In this document: in pieces, positions 42,176 to 53,952 of the stretch
How positions within the stretch are numbered: the stretch's first letter is position 1
Layout: each line of letters begins with the position of its first letter
NCBI RefSeq assembly: GCF_023343835.1
Contig: NC_064434.1
Location: forward strand, 9,033,505-9,097,504
Direction of reading: 5' to 3'
DNA length: 64,000 nt
Source of the DNA: Lagopus muta
Taxonomy: Eukaryota > Chordata > Aves > Galliformes > Phasianidae
The notes under the pieces: generated by a model
What the model was told of the DNA's origin: nothing
The model's input: the letters and a program-made list of their open reading frames with translations, nothing else
Databases searched by the model: none
Position numbers and translations under genes: made by a program

Positions 42176-42815
42176 TGGTTGCCATTACTCTGACGTGACT
42201 GAGTGGTTCACCTCTAGTTTTTGTCTAGCATTGACACTAAGAAAACTTGTTCCACCACCTAATTCCCTAATCAGGCAGATGTTTTGAGACCACATCTGAC
42301 ATGCCAATAAGAACGAGCTACACAGATGTGAAGGAACCTCTTGCTTTCCCTTTGTTCATACTCAGAAAGAAAGAAATAAACATGGTGGTTAGTCCACTCA
42401 GCTATGAGTGATATAATGAGTGATATAATGAGGGATATGGCCTCAATTTTCTTATATAACTAAGTTAGAAGGCTATTATAGAAAACAAATAGCAAATAGC
42501 TAGTGAAAATACAGTAGCATATCTGTGGAGAGGTGAAGGTGATGAACAAGAAGATACTTAGTCCATGGTAACAAGTTTCTCAGAACAGCCAGACCTTTGT
42601 CAGCAGATTTCTCTGTTTTTGGAAGCCTGTTTAATTGACTCGACTGTAATTGTAGACTTGAAAATAAGCAAGAGTTACCAATCTGCTATTTCTCACAGTA
42701 TGTGTTGGGTTGTGAAGTGTCACTTCTTTCCAAATAATTCACTGCTCTTTGCTTGGTATTTGTTGCTTCATCAGCAACTTTGTTAATTAATGGTTTGATA
42801 TGCTTTGATTTCTAG

Positions 42816-43007
42816 CTGATTTTTTACTATGGAACTGGAGACAGCTGGTGTCCACAGAACTACTACGATGAGATCAAAATGGATTTTCCAGATGGGGACA
42901 TTCGACTTTGCGAGAAAGGGCTCCGCCATGCGTTCGTGCTGGATGCCAGCAAGGAGATGGCTGCCATGATTACGGACTGGTTACGGGATGATCTGACCAA
43001 ATTATAA
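42816..43007 (+). CDS. LDAH: LDAH terminal coding exon
   Basis: The exon starts directly after TTTCTAG and encodes 63 residues plus TAA at 43005-43007. It opens LIFYYGTGDSWCPQNYYDEI and ends DDLTKL. The spacing of YYGT-x-D-x-WCP, KxDFPxGDIRLCEK and HAF is the LDAH C-terminus as known in human. The aspartate of the GTGD turn (codon 42840-42842) and the histidine of the RHAF motif (codon 42927-42929) are at the positions of the acid and base of the hydrolase triad, so these two residues are intact. The phase 0 start fits the exon ending at 31293. The protein end is similar in length to human, with no truncation. Together the three visible exons encode 171 residues (the junction alanine included), about half of a roughly 325-residue protein. 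Confidence 0.95.
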   Translation: MIFYYGTGDSWCPQNYYDEIKMDFPDGDIRLCEKGLRHAFVLDASKEMAAMITDWLRDDLTKL

Positions 43008-45990
43008 ACAACGATTCAGTGATTAACAAGAAAACGATGTAATTATTTTGTGAACGTGTAATTTTTTGTGAGAGAGTCTGTCCTATCTTTTTTTTTTCTG
43101 TTTACTACAGATTATGGCTTGTTTTCTACTGAGAAGTTTTAGAGAAAGTTAAAGAGAGACTGGCTGGTCCAAAATATAGTTTTATCGATTTAATGGTGAT
43201 GTACTTTGATGCTGTGTCTTCAGCACTCTGAAAGACTTGGAAAAGTATGGGATATTTATTGTCTCCTAGCACTCTAGACAACACTGATACTAGATTGACT
43301 GACTAGAAGTGCAGCTGAGTTACTGCCACCTCAGCTGCTTGCTGAAGAGACATCAGGGCTGGATTTAGGGCAGCCCAGTTGGTCTGGTTTAGAAAGAAAT
43401 ATCATGCTACTCCATATGGATAAAAATTCCCCTGTGGGAACTGATCCTGGTGTGCTCTGAAACCTCTGACCCTCTCCACCCATTTCATCTCTGTGTATCC
43501 CTGGCACAGTAGTGAGTGCAAGAGTAATAGACAGCCAGAACAGCCCAGGGCCCAGCATTATCTCCTTCGGGTGGGATAGTGCTGTTGGCTTCAGAGATCA
43601 GGCTGAGGTCAGGCTTTTTATGAGGGAGATGTGAAGATGAGGTGAAGACAAGATCCTCCAAATCTCAGATGGGGCTCAGAGTGCTGCCAGAACTCCACGG
43701 TGTGTTAAATATAACGTAAGGTAAGTGTGGCCTCTCAGCTGGGGAATATATTTGGAGCCTTTGGTTCAAATTTTCTGATTGTAAAGAAAGTAAAGGAGCC
43801 TTGTCACAGGTGCCAGTGTTACGAGTTTGAAGTGCATTCAGAATCCATGTGTAACTACTTGTAAGTGTCCTAGCTCTCTGAGCTGTCCTTCTCATAATGA
43901 AGCCTGTGGGAATGGTGTTTGCTCAGCAACTTTGAAGAATTAAATCACTTTTGATGCATGTCTGAATTTCAGTTCTTTGCTCCAAGGACTGAAGCATGAA
44001 TTTTTCTGCCAAGCCACGGATTAGATAAGTGAGAAAATGGCCGTTCTGCCATCATTGCACCCATGAAAGTGCATGAAATATTAGTATGTAGGACCAGGTC
44101 CCATCTGTATTACACTGATGACAAGTATTCTGTTCCTCACATTTCTTCATCCCTCTCCTTTACAGATAGGGGAAAAAAAATGCAGAAACATTCTATGAGC
44201 TGTGATAATACAGGTTGTGATAATACAAGAGGTTAAAGCCTAATGCTAGAAATGAAAGCAACATAAGTAAGGAGAACAGAGCTAAGTGCAATCAGGAAAG
44301 GATTTCTACCTGTGAACCTGTGAAACAGTCCCTGTAGAGTAGAGACATTTATAAAGAGATAAATAAATAGAAACACTATAGAACATAGTGACAGGAAGTC
44401 TTGTCCTAGCAACCAAATGAATTTACATGATGCATTAAGTATCTACCTTGCACAAGCAATTAGCAGTATTAATGTGGTACTACTGAGAACGGTGCTAGAG
44501 AGCATTCTCTGCTGCTGTAGGACTGAGTGATTAACTCCTTGGTTATCTTACACAATTGTATGCACGTCATCCACTTCTCTCTAGATCCCACTTAACTCTT
44601 TTACTGTTATTTAGAGCAATGTGTAGAATTCAGTTTCTGGATATTGTGGACCAATTCTCAAACCTGCTGACAGCCAGTGGATTTAAGTGCCCTTTTTTGC
44701 AGTTTGCCTTTGGAGACTAGCCAGTGGCTTTTCAGACTACACTGCCACATAACAAAACAGACAGTGATGTTTGGGGCAGAAATGCTGAAACCCCTATCAG
44801 ATGTGTCCAAAGTGAAGAATCTGTGCCTGTGCAACTGATTCGGGTTAGCAGGGAGCCCTGAGATGTTCCTTCTTTCCTCAGGGCTCTAATCAGTGATGAT
44901 TGAAACAATTCCTGTGCTCGCTTTGGAAATCCACAGTTCTGTGTGTCTGTGTGTCCGTCTGTCTGGTCTAGCAGCCCCCAGGTGTTGGCATGCAGTTCTG
45001 TTGGGCATCCTTCTTACTGACAGATGCAAAGTGCATTGGCTGGCCTGGGCGTTCCCTGTAGCAGAGTGAGGATGTGTGTTTGCATCTATGTGTGTACGTA
45101 AACATCTATGTATACATGTTTATACACACACGTAATGCGCGTGTGTGGGTTAGCAGCATAAAGAATGCAATCAGTTTGGTCAGTTTGGTTTACACGTTGA
45201 TACTGTTGGAGAAAACATTTGTTCTTTGCAATGCGTGGAATCGGGAATTGAGCACGGAATCAGTCTGTAAAAATTCAGCTGTTGTAGTGGAGGACAGAAA
45301 AAATCTTGCATTAACCAAAGATGACAAGCAGCTATTACAGCCCGGGAACTGAAGTACCTATCAGAGGCAGTTGTTTACAGTGCATTATTCGTATACTTTG
45401 TATGAGCAATTAATTTAGCAATACTTGTACTTGCGTGTTCCTTTTATACAAACGTTAATCTGTTATAAATCCTACTGACTGCATTAAGACCTAAACTGAG
45501 ATGAGACCTGGTCAGCGGTGACCAGATCAACTGCAGGATGATGCCTTACAATTTTCTTAAATGAATTTTCTCTAAGATGATTGAAACCATAGTGATCCAA
45601 TTGCGTCCTTTGGATCTGATTGTCACAGCTGTGTTTCCTAAGAGCAGTAGATCTCACACGATGGGAATCCAGTGGTGTTTGCCATGGCCCGAGGCAAAGA
45701 GTGTCAGAAGTGCTTGTGGTCCAAATGCTCCAACTTGCCATGAAAACCCGGTGTAATCTGCCTGTCTTAGACTATTTTAGAATTACTGGGAATCCTATCA
45801 CAAATGCATTGACCGTATGCAGTAGCATCTGATCTGTGTCGTTCACACTTTTGTGCTTTGTCACCACGTGAGTAAACCTGCTAGCTGCAGTGACTTGGAC
45901 TCATGCTCGTGTTTTGCTAGATCGATACCTTTTATGATAAGTACACAAATCCAGTAACTAAAATAAAGACATTTGTTGTAAAATGGAATT
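43008..45990 (+). other. LDAH: LDAH 3' UTR or immediate 3' flank
   Basis: This is noncoding sequence after the LDAH stop and is free of CR1 copies for 3 kb, which fits a transcribed 3' UTR but does not prove it. Candidate polyadenylation signals on + are ATTAAA at 43939-43944, AATAAA at 44362-44367 and AATAAA at 45962-45967. The last is followed by a T/GT-rich stretch (ATTTGTTGT). Which one is used cannot be decided from the sequence. A TG-rich imperfect repeat lies at about 44939-44970 and another at 45072-45150. Confidence 0.45.
45962..45967 (+). terminator. candidate LDAH polyadenylation signal AATAAA
   Basis: The hexamer is followed within about 10 bases by a T/G-rich stretch, the usual arrangement of a vertebrate cleavage site. 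Upstream alternatives at 43939 (ATTAAA) and 44362 (AATAAA) exist, so use of this one is uncertain. Confidence 0.35.
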
Positions 45991-47139
45991 CAAGTCTTTA
46001 ATAACTTTATCACCCTCACCTTTAGTGACTTTACCACCCATTTATCACCCTCATTACATTTACAAAAATACAATTTAGAAAAATGCTTGCCTAAGCCCAA
46101 ATTTCACCTGCCATTTAGATATCTAAACTCACAAGAAGTCTGTGGTAGAAACTTGACACACTGAAGCATTTTTATCCAGAGCCACTCCAAAACAATCAGC
46201 GTTTCCTCTTGCTCCCTCCATTCAATGTTTGCTGCTCTGAGCTATAGTGCCTGCAGGCCAGGAAGGGCTGTCCCTCTGGGAGGGTGAGTGCTTTCCCACT
46301 GTTTATGGTGTAGAATTTGGAGCTGGACTCCAAGCTCAACATCAGTTTCTTGCTACACAGGAGACGCTGCATACATGAGCCGCAGCGATCATCTCTTTTC
46401 TGCAGTTAAGTCATGCATGTGTTGGTTTTACAGACCATGTGTTTGTATGTGCACCCGCTCCCCTACCCCCCAACCCTGTACTTGGTCTAGCTAATGGGCA
46501 GACACACGTTGCTCCATGTCACAGCTCACACTCCCAACCTCAGTACGTTGCTGAGGTTCATTGCTTACAGGTAAACGTTCTCTTTTCTGGCACCTCTACA
46601 AAATAAAAATCTTGAGAGCATTTAGAAGTGACCAGGAGCCATATACAAACAGATTTCTGAAACAGCTGAGAGGGTTTATTGCAAGCAAAAGATTGTATCA
46701 GAAATACAACCCAGCTGCCAGGAGCAATCATTGCTCGGTAGCATCACACAGAAGTTATGAAACAATACACATGCTCAGATGGCATAAGCAGGGGGACATC
46801 TAATTGGAGACTGTTTTCAAGTGCTTATGCTGATAGTAAATGGGCTCGGTTTTTCCATTCCACGTATTGCAGGAACATGCAGTTGTGTTGTGGTTTCTTA
46901 GCAGTTTGCAGTAGCTGATGAAACGCAGAGTGTTGTCTAAGGCATCTGACTCATCCTGCAGTGCAGTGTTTGCCAGTCCGATACTGGAGATTTTTGGCCA
47001 TCCCATTTGAAGCAACTGACATTGGAAGAGGCAGCAGGGGAGTGCCCCTCATTTCCCTTGCTGATGAGTACTTGATCAAACTCACTTTAACACAATCTGT
47101 CCCCAGCTCTAAAATACCGTGTTTCATTTATTAGGTGAA

Positions 47140-47345
47140 ACGACAGAATGGTGGAGTTTGGAGGAGACCTTAAAGCCCACCCAGTTCCACCCCCCTACCA
47201 TGGGCTGCTTGCTGCCCACCAGCTCAGGCTGCCCAGGGCCTTATCCAACCTGGCCTTGGGCACCTCCAGGGATGGGGCACCCATAGCTCTCTGGACAGCT
47301 GTTCCAGTGCCTCACCACCCTTTGAGTAAATCCTTCTGTATGAAG
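47140..47345 (-). mobile_element. CR1 LINE 3' fragment
   Basis: It reads ACAGAATGGTGGAGTTTGG, then CAGGCTGCCCAGGGCC, and ends near CACCACCCTTTGAGTAAA. It faces away from the + copy at 47460. Confidence 0.88.
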
Positions 47346-47459
47346 ACCAGGTGGCTTGGAATTGGGAAAAACATTGACAGAATATGTTTTGAAGTGTTAA
47401 GATCATCTGCTCTCATCACAGAGGTGTACTGGAAATAATTATACGAGGGTGCAATAAGC

Positions 47460-47832
47460 AGAATCCTTCTGGGGAGACCTCATTGTGGCCTTCCAGCACT
47501 TGAAGGGAGCATATAAACAGAAAATGGAATGGCTGTTTAAGAGGATGGATAATGATAGAACAAGAGGGAATGGTCTTAAACTGAGACACGGGTGGTTTAG
47601 GTTGGATATTAGGAGGAAGTTTTTCACACAGGGGGTGGTGACACAGTGGAACAGGTTGCCCAAGGAGGCTGTGGATGCCCCATCCCTGGAGGCATTCAAG
47701 GCCAGGCTGGATGTGGCTCTGGGCAGCCTGGTCTGCTGGTTGGCGACCCTGCACACAGCAGAGAGGTTGAAACTGGATGAGCATTGTGGTCCTTTTCAAC
47801 CCAGGTCATTCTATGATTCCATGATTCCATGA
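47460..47832 (+). mobile_element. CR1 LINE 3' fragment with open ORF2 tail
   Basis: A + frame at 47485-47832 carries DNDRTRGNGLKLRHGWFRLD and VTQWNRLPKEAVDAPSLEAF, the CR1 ORF2 C-terminus. The end is TCATTCTATGATTCCATGATTCC. It is 5'-truncated. Confidence 0.93.
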
Positions 47833-48405
47833 CTCGTGCCTGGTGTGTCACCCCGTGCACCCCTGGAGCACCTCTCTGTCCAGCTGAGCCATCTGTCTCT
47901 GAAGGGAACGCCTGGGAAATACCACCACTGTAGTAATTAACTCCAGAGTCCTTCAGACAAACCTCCATCATCAGTTCTCCACATATTTCCTCCCGGTTTT
48001 GGAAAGAGGTTTTGGCTGAAACCTATACTTGGTGCCATGAAGACTTCTTCCACACTTCCAAGTGTGTCTTACTCCAAATCTACATCTACTGTGTGATTTG
48101 TACTGGGATTAGTCTTAACCCTATCACATTCATTCACTGTTGATGGCAATGTCCATTGCAGGAGCCATGCTAACAAAGCTCAGCCTGAAACTTCTGCCAT
48201 TGCACCTATAAGGTCCTTGTGAATGAAAGTGGATGAGAAAAAAGGCACACAGTTATTCATAGCCCCTCCCTCAATGTGCTTCACACAGAGACAACCCGAT
48301 CTTACAGATGCCTTGTGTCCTGGATGTCCCATAACTTTTGAAGTTCACTTAAGTATGCAGAAGGTTTTCATATCCCATTGAGCTTTATTAAGCTTTTAAA
48401 TATAA

Positions 48406-48431
48406 ATTTTATATATATATATATATATTTG
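48406..48431. repeat. (TA)n microsatellite
   Basis: A short TATATA run follows ATAAATTT in AT-rich intergenic DNA. Confidence 0.85.
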
Positions 48432-49239
48432 AAAGATTGACTGAAAGAAACAGGAGAGTGAGAGAAAAACAAAACATATATTAATTAGAATCTGTATAAT
48501 AAAAATACTATTTTAGTAATATCTAATCTCTAGAGCAGTAGGACATGTATCATGCATACCAGGGATATCTAAGTGGAATTAAAATATTCTTCTACTGCAT
48601 TTTCCCCCGAAATTTTTCATTCCCCAAGTTTTTAAATGCAACATTTCATCCTCGTTTCCTAGAGGGATGTTTTCACCAGGTGTGAGTAGACTGGGTACAT
48701 CCCTTCCCTTAGGAAGGCCATCGCCTTGGACTCCCTCTGCACCTGTTGGGGCAGAGACCTGGGCTCAAGTCAAACCCATCCAAAGGGTTTTGTATGGTCA
48801 CAAGCACAGCGTGAGCAGGGGAGATTCTTCCAGTTGTCATATTTGCCCCTTCAACTTAGTGTTCCTTAGCTCCTACATTTTTGTGTTCAGGTTAATGGAG
48901 AGCACTCTGCTTGGTTGGCTGGAGCTGGGTTGCTCCTGGTCAAGGCAGGAGAAGTATTTTCAAACAGACAGGGAAGAAAAGGGATGCATCTCTTCTGATG
49001 AGAAACGCATTGCAAACACTCAGTGTGCTCCCATTTTTTTTCCCTTTCTAAAATACCTGAGCTTGCCAAGGAAAGTGCTATTAAATGAATGGCTTTTTCA
49101 CTGTTTGCCTTAGTAACTTCAATAGCCCAGGAAGCCAATGTGACTTAGGAAATGTACTCTGAAATGAGCCGTCTGGTTTTGGCACACAGGCACAAGTCTT
49201 AGAAAGAAAACTATTGCCGAGGTCTATTTATCAATAAAA

Positions 49240-49250
49240 TATTTAATAAA
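49240..49250 (-). terminator. possible distal GDF7 polyadenylation signal ATTAAA
   Basis: On the - strand ATTAAA (49247-49242) lies in a very AT-rich 250-base block, followed by TTTTATTGATAAATAG. The block looks like the end of a long vertebrate 3' UTR and is 4.7 kb past the GDF7 stop. This is only a guess from texture. Exact AATAAA on the - strand also occurs at 51213-51208 and at 52460-52455 (the latter inside a CR1 remnant). Confidence 0.2.
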
Positions 49251-50228
49251 CTTATCTGTACAAAATATTAAAAAGGTTATTGAAGAGTATACAAGAATAC
49301 TTATTTAACAAATATATACTGCTATATAATATATTCAAGAAAATATAGATTGCTGTTTACAGTTCATTTACAATCCAATATGTACAATCCATTTAAACTT
49401 TAGAATACATACAAACAATGCATTTACACCATCACTTACAGAGCTATCTTCTCAGAGATATTTCACACTCAGACCTGACAAAGCTGAACAAATACATGGA
49501 AAGGTTAGAGGCACACACAGGGATACAAGTATTGCTTCAAAAAAATTAACTACTACAGATACGGCTATTGGAAACTTGAGTCCTTTTTCATTTACTGATA
49601 TTTTCCTTTCTAACCAAAGAAAATAAGACATAAATAAAACCATGACTGACCAGCAGAGAGGCTCATTTTGTCATAAAAAGAGCTCCAGATAGTCTTCACT
49701 TCAGAAAAAGAACGGGCAAGGGTAGGATACGTGCTAGTTTAGCAGACTGGATAAACAAGGACTGACATTGTCCCAGGCTGCATCTAAGCTGGGGAGCACC
49801 ACAAATAGAGCAGCTCTTCCATGCACAGAAAGGCCTTTGGAGTCAGGCCCCCAAACCACAGGGCCAAGAGCTTGATTTACAAAGGTACGGCACTTCAGAT
49901 GCTCAGATCTTTCTTTTATGCACTATTTAATCCTACAGGTTAACCTACTCACAGCACACGGGGTGAATTAAACCTGCATGATCACCTTTTCCTGCCCAAA
50001 GAAGATGCCCCACTCTCAGTTGATCACAGCCAACTGGACCACGTCTCTTCAGCACCTCCTCAATGACCAGAGCCTGGTGCCATCCCTTCTCCTGCCCCAT
50101 GGAAGTTCTCTAACACCTCACAGCTCTCAGCCCAGCCAGTGTGAGTTCTCAGCCCTCAGCTGGGGCTCTTGGTCTTTTCCTCCTGCTCCCCTCCTCTCTC
50201 TTCTCAGGGATGTGGTTATTGGGCAATA

Positions 50229-50292
50229 TTGATGGTAGGTGAACAGTTGGACTAATTGATCTTAAAGATCTTTTCCAACCATAATGATTCTT
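50229..50292 (+). mobile_element. CR1 terminal fragment
   Basis: TTGATGGTAGGTGAACAGTT then GATCTTTTCCAACCATAATGATTC is the last 65 bases of the CR1 subfamily seen at 2311 and 16590. Confidence 0.75.
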
Positions 50293-50611
50293 CAAGGTAG
50301 GGCTGTGGGAGTAGAAAAGTTTCTGTGTGGAACAGCACTATGGAGAACACAGCTATCTCTCCCCATAGCCAAGATCAAAGCCAATTCCACAGCACCCAGA
50401 GTGGCCAGGCCCTAACCAGCTCCATATTTCCATTATTGCTCTGCTAATGAAGACATCAGTGGAGGTTCATAACACAGCATAGCAGTGAGAAGACCCAAAT
50501 GCTTCCATCTGCTATTGGGAAAACACTTGAATGTGTGAGCAAGAACTCTACTCTCTCCACCATGAGTCCAGCCAGACCCACAGCCTGGTGGCTCCATGCT
50601 GGTAGGCCTCA

Positions 50612-50790
50612 GCCTTCAGAAACAGGCTGCCCAGAGAAGCTGTAAGTGCTCTCTGGAGGTGTTCAAGATCAGGTTGGATGGGGCCCTGGGCGGCCTGATC
50701 TGGTGGGGCACAATCAGCCCACATCAGTGCAACTGGATGGGCTTTAAGCTGTCCCTCAACCTAAGCCATTCTACAATACGATATGATTCC
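50612..50790 (+). mobile_element. CR1 LINE 3' fragment
   Basis: It contains AACAGGCTGCCCAGAGAAGC and GGATGGGGCCCTGGGC, and ends in a diverged CCATTCTACAATACGATATGATTCC. Confidence 0.85.
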
Positions 50791-50847
50791 TCTCCTCACT
50801 TGTTCTCCATTTCCCAGCCACCACAAATCTCAGTGCTCCTTATTTGA

Positions 50848-50992
50848 GTCAGAATGAACCCTCAAGGCCATCTAGTCCAACTCCCCCGCAATGAACAGAG
50901 ACACCTACAGCTTGATCAGGTGCTCAGAGCCCTGTCCAGCCTGACCTTGAGTGTCTCCAGGGATGGGGCATCCACCACCTCTCTGGGCAACC
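50848..50992 (-). mobile_element. CR1 LINE 3' fragment
   Basis: It starts GTCAGAATGAACCCTCAAGG and contains CATCTAGTCCAACTCCCCCG and GGGGCATCCACCACCTC. It converges on the + copy at 50612. Confidence 0.88.
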
Positions 50993-52111
50993 TCAGCCAG
51001 AAGCTGAACACGAGTACATCACCCTGCCCATGCCTTCCCCCAGGCTCCTTACAGCACAGCACATTCAGGACTGTTCTAATAGTGGTGCCAGCAGAAGGGA
51101 GAGCAGCAGCACAATCTAAATATCCTGAGGCTGTAAAACATCCTCAGAGATGAAGGATGGGCTCTTTTTGGTCCTCCTCCACCAGCAGGAGTTCCAGATT
51201 TTGATAATTTATTGAACATCCAGGACAACTGCTGATACAGTATGAATACCAGGGAGTGCTGTGCATTCTCATGTATGCAGCAAGGCACTAAAGGAACAAG
51301 GAGCTTCAGAGGCTGACTGCAGCTGGTTTTGTCATGGAAAAGATAAACTAGCTTATGGCTGGTACAACATAGTGGATGCACCAACGTGGTTCAGCAGAGA
51401 CCCACTGAGGACAGGAGGGCCAGAGAGCTCCTCGTGCCTGCGGTTCTGGGGGAGCTGGCAGGGTGACCACCACTAAACACACACTTCAGGGTTTGTGGGA
51501 GAGAGCCCTGAGGCTGCCAGCAGCAGAAGTGGCTGCTTGCTTTGCAAAGGGAGTGTGACCAATAAATCACTGCTGGCCCTTCCCTGCTCTCCCCAGCAGC
51601 GAGAGCCACACGAGCAAGATGTGAGCTAAAATCCATATGGTGCGAACGCACGCAGAAGCGGCTGCCGCTCAGCTCTGAGCAGAAGGCAGCTTGGGGTTGC
51701 CAGACTTTTCCTCACGGGTGTGCCAAGCATCAGCAAACAGCCCAGGAGGACATTGCCGCTCCATCTGCCCCTGCTTCAGGACCCCAGTGGGTTGTGGTCT
51801 CCAGGACGCAGTGAAGCGGTGCTGGAAGCACAGGCTCTGGTGTTACACACAGGTTCCATGCACCAGCCTTGGCCTGACCACGCACCTTGAGTCCCAGCTC
51901 AGTGCTTTCAAAGCCTTTTTGGATCTCAGCAGCTTTTCCCTGTCCCTAAGTCATTGCTGCCCCACACAGGGAGCACCAAGCACAGGTACACGGCCCTTTC
52001 CAGATGCTTGCTATTTCTAGCTTTGCTGTAATTACATCCTACAGATAAAAATGGTGCTGAAGGTCAGACAAATCCTCCAGGAGAACATAGTCTGCATGGA
52101 AACTGTTTCAG

Positions 52112-52114
52112 TTT

Positions 52115-52146
<32 letters not shown>

Positions 52147-52165
52147 CCCCTCTCTTTTTTTCCTG
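52112..52165. repeat. T-rich low-complexity tract
   Basis: Runs of T separated by single C residues span about 55 bases, followed closely by a TATAAATA-containing quasi-palindrome at 52172-52185. Confidence 0.85.
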
Positions 52166-52411
52166 GAAAGGCTGTATAAATACAGCAGATTGGGAACCTG
52201 CAATTATCCATTCAAATCGTTCCGAGTCCACTGAATCTACCTTTGTCTGCTTTCAGCCTCTCGTCTCCTATTTATACTGCTCAGAAATCAGCTCAAGCAA
52301 GAGGAGATGGATCAGGAATACCTCTTCACGGGGTGGTTTCAATGCCTTTATAGGGTCCTGGCAGTGATACCCCAGAGAGCATCCCCTGGCAGGAGCCAAC
52401 CTCACCTATCA

Positions 52412-52510
52412 TAGAGTCATAGAAAGGCATAGGTTGGAGGGGGACTTCAGATCATTTATTTCCAACTTCCTGCCATGGGCAGGATTGCCACCCACATCAG
52501 GCTGCCCAAA
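52412..52510 (-). mobile_element. degenerate CR1 3' fragment
   Basis: ATAGAGTCATAGAAAGGC, then GGTTGGAGGGGGACTTCAGATC and CATCAGGCTGCCCAAAG match the complement of a CR1 end with many changes. Confidence 0.75.
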
Positions 52511-53874
52511 GAAGAGCTCTCTGCCAAGAAACAGAGGTGCCCAATGGGGAGAGTGGCAATTAATTCCTAAATGGGCAAATCCACCGACAGCACTGCCGCC
52601 AGCAGCAGCCTCTGGTGCTCTCCCCAGACCTCCCCATTTTCCCTTACTGCAGTTGATCCAGGCTGCAAACCTGCAGTGACCGAGCCAGAATTTTGCTCTC
52701 TGGGGCACGAATGTGGACATGGTTCTGTGTCCTGCAAGAAGGGGCCTGGGGCCACTTGTGGGGCTGTCAGGAACTGTATGTGTATATAAATACTGAACTG
52801 CCCACAAACCTCTACAGCAAATATTTGGAGGAAAGGAGAAAAAAAAAAAAAAAAGGAAAACATGTTTCAGCAGTGAGGAAAGCTACCTGGAGACCATCAC
52901 TGATTGAAGAGCCAGGTATGTGGAAGCTTGATGGGCTTGGGAACACTGCAGGGCCAGCATCCCCCCACTCTGATTGATGCTTGTGCTAAGGGTGTGGGAC
53001 AAGAGCTGTTAGGGATGTTGGATGAGGTTTGCTGGAGTCCGGGGGATGAGGACGGAGAGACACTGGGATTGTCCCACAGGGTACCTCTCTGCAGTGATAC
53101 ACAGGATGGGAGCCCTGCTGATGTCTTACTGTCTCAGCGGGGGCTGCTTGGGTGAGAGCTGGGTGCTCTCTTCTGCCCAAGGAAGTGGTCTGGGGCAGGG
53201 AGGCTGCCTGCCTTTGTTAAGACATCTCTGAGGATGAGGAGCTTTACAGAAAAAAAATAAACATTTTCCAGCAGGAATTGATCTCCCCAAAAGCAAACTT
53301 CCATAGCTGAGTACTGATATTTATAAGGCAACAACTTGGACACCAACAAAAACCAAATCATCAAACCCAAAGCTATCCCATCCCTGACCTAAGCAGAGCC
53401 ACAAAGCTGCAGCTCAGTAAAGAAAGCCACCTGGCAGCATCCCACAATTGATACCAGGCTTCTTGGGGTTCAAGGCACAATTTAAGCCCATTTCCTATCA
53501 ATTTGCAGCCCTCTCAGCTCTGCTCTTTGCAAGTTAAATGTCTCTGCCCAGAGGATGCGGGCTCCCTTAGGGCAGGCAGGGAGGAACGGAGCTGCTGCCA
53601 AAGGGAGGTGGATTGGAGCCCGGCCTTTTTATAGCAATTACTTGGAAAAATAAGAACCCAAGCAAAGCAGCTCATCCCTGGGGAGCTCAGGACTCTGCTT
53701 CTCCCCAGATGCTCTGAAGAGGTGTCCTTACATGCAGAAAGAAAAGCTCCCACCGCCCCAACCCGAGGGCAATGCAGAAAGCCCCAAAACTTTGAGAAAG
53801 GAACAGAGAGGGTTTCCCCATCCCTGGGGCAGCCCATGGGGACAGGGGGCTCCTGGAAAGGCACACACCAAAAT

Positions 53875-53917
53875 GTGTATGTATATATATATTATATATA
53901 TATTCATATATAAAATG
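53875..53917. repeat. AT dinucleotide microsatellite just 3' of the GDF7 stop
   Basis: An imperfect TA repeat with a short ATTATA interruption lies about 36 bases past the GDF7 stop, and would be at the beginning of the 3' UTR. It is nearly self-complementary. Confidence 0.85.
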
Positions 53918-53952
53918 GGGCATGGTGGGGTGGGGAAGAGCCGCAGAAATTG

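Larger units (their letters stand above)
31294..42815 (+). other. LDAH: LDAH last intron, 11.5 kb
   Basis: The intron runs from GTAACT at 31294 to TTGATTTCTAG ending at 42815. It holds CR1 fragments at 33080-33230 (+), 36737-36907 (-) and a short remnant near 42125-42175 (+), a three-copy 20-bp tandem repeat at 33345-33403, and a strand-asymmetric purine-rich block at 39.8-40.25 kb. The remainder is AT-rich unique sequence with no exon-like signal that I could support. Confidence 0.85.
45991..53952. other. LDAH-GDF7 convergent intergenic region, including the GDF7 3' UTR of unknown extent
   Basis: Both genes point into this segment. It contains CR1 fragments at 47140-47345, 47460-47832, 50229-50292, 50612-50790, 50848-50992 and 52412-52510, a (TA)n tract near 48408-48430, an AT-rich block at 49.2-49.45 kb, a T-rich tract at 52112-52165, an A-run near 52840-52856 and an AT microsatellite at 53875-53917. 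The open frames in it (for example 48667-49113 and 52409-52807) have no recognisable domains and some overlap CR1. I see no further gene. Confidence 0.6.

Noticed and set aside
48667..49113. 148-residue + strand frame
   Set aside because: No recognisable domain, signal peptide or splice partner; probably chance.
52409..52807. 132-residue - strand frame
   Set aside because: Its end is CR1 sequence and the remainder has no recognisable feature.
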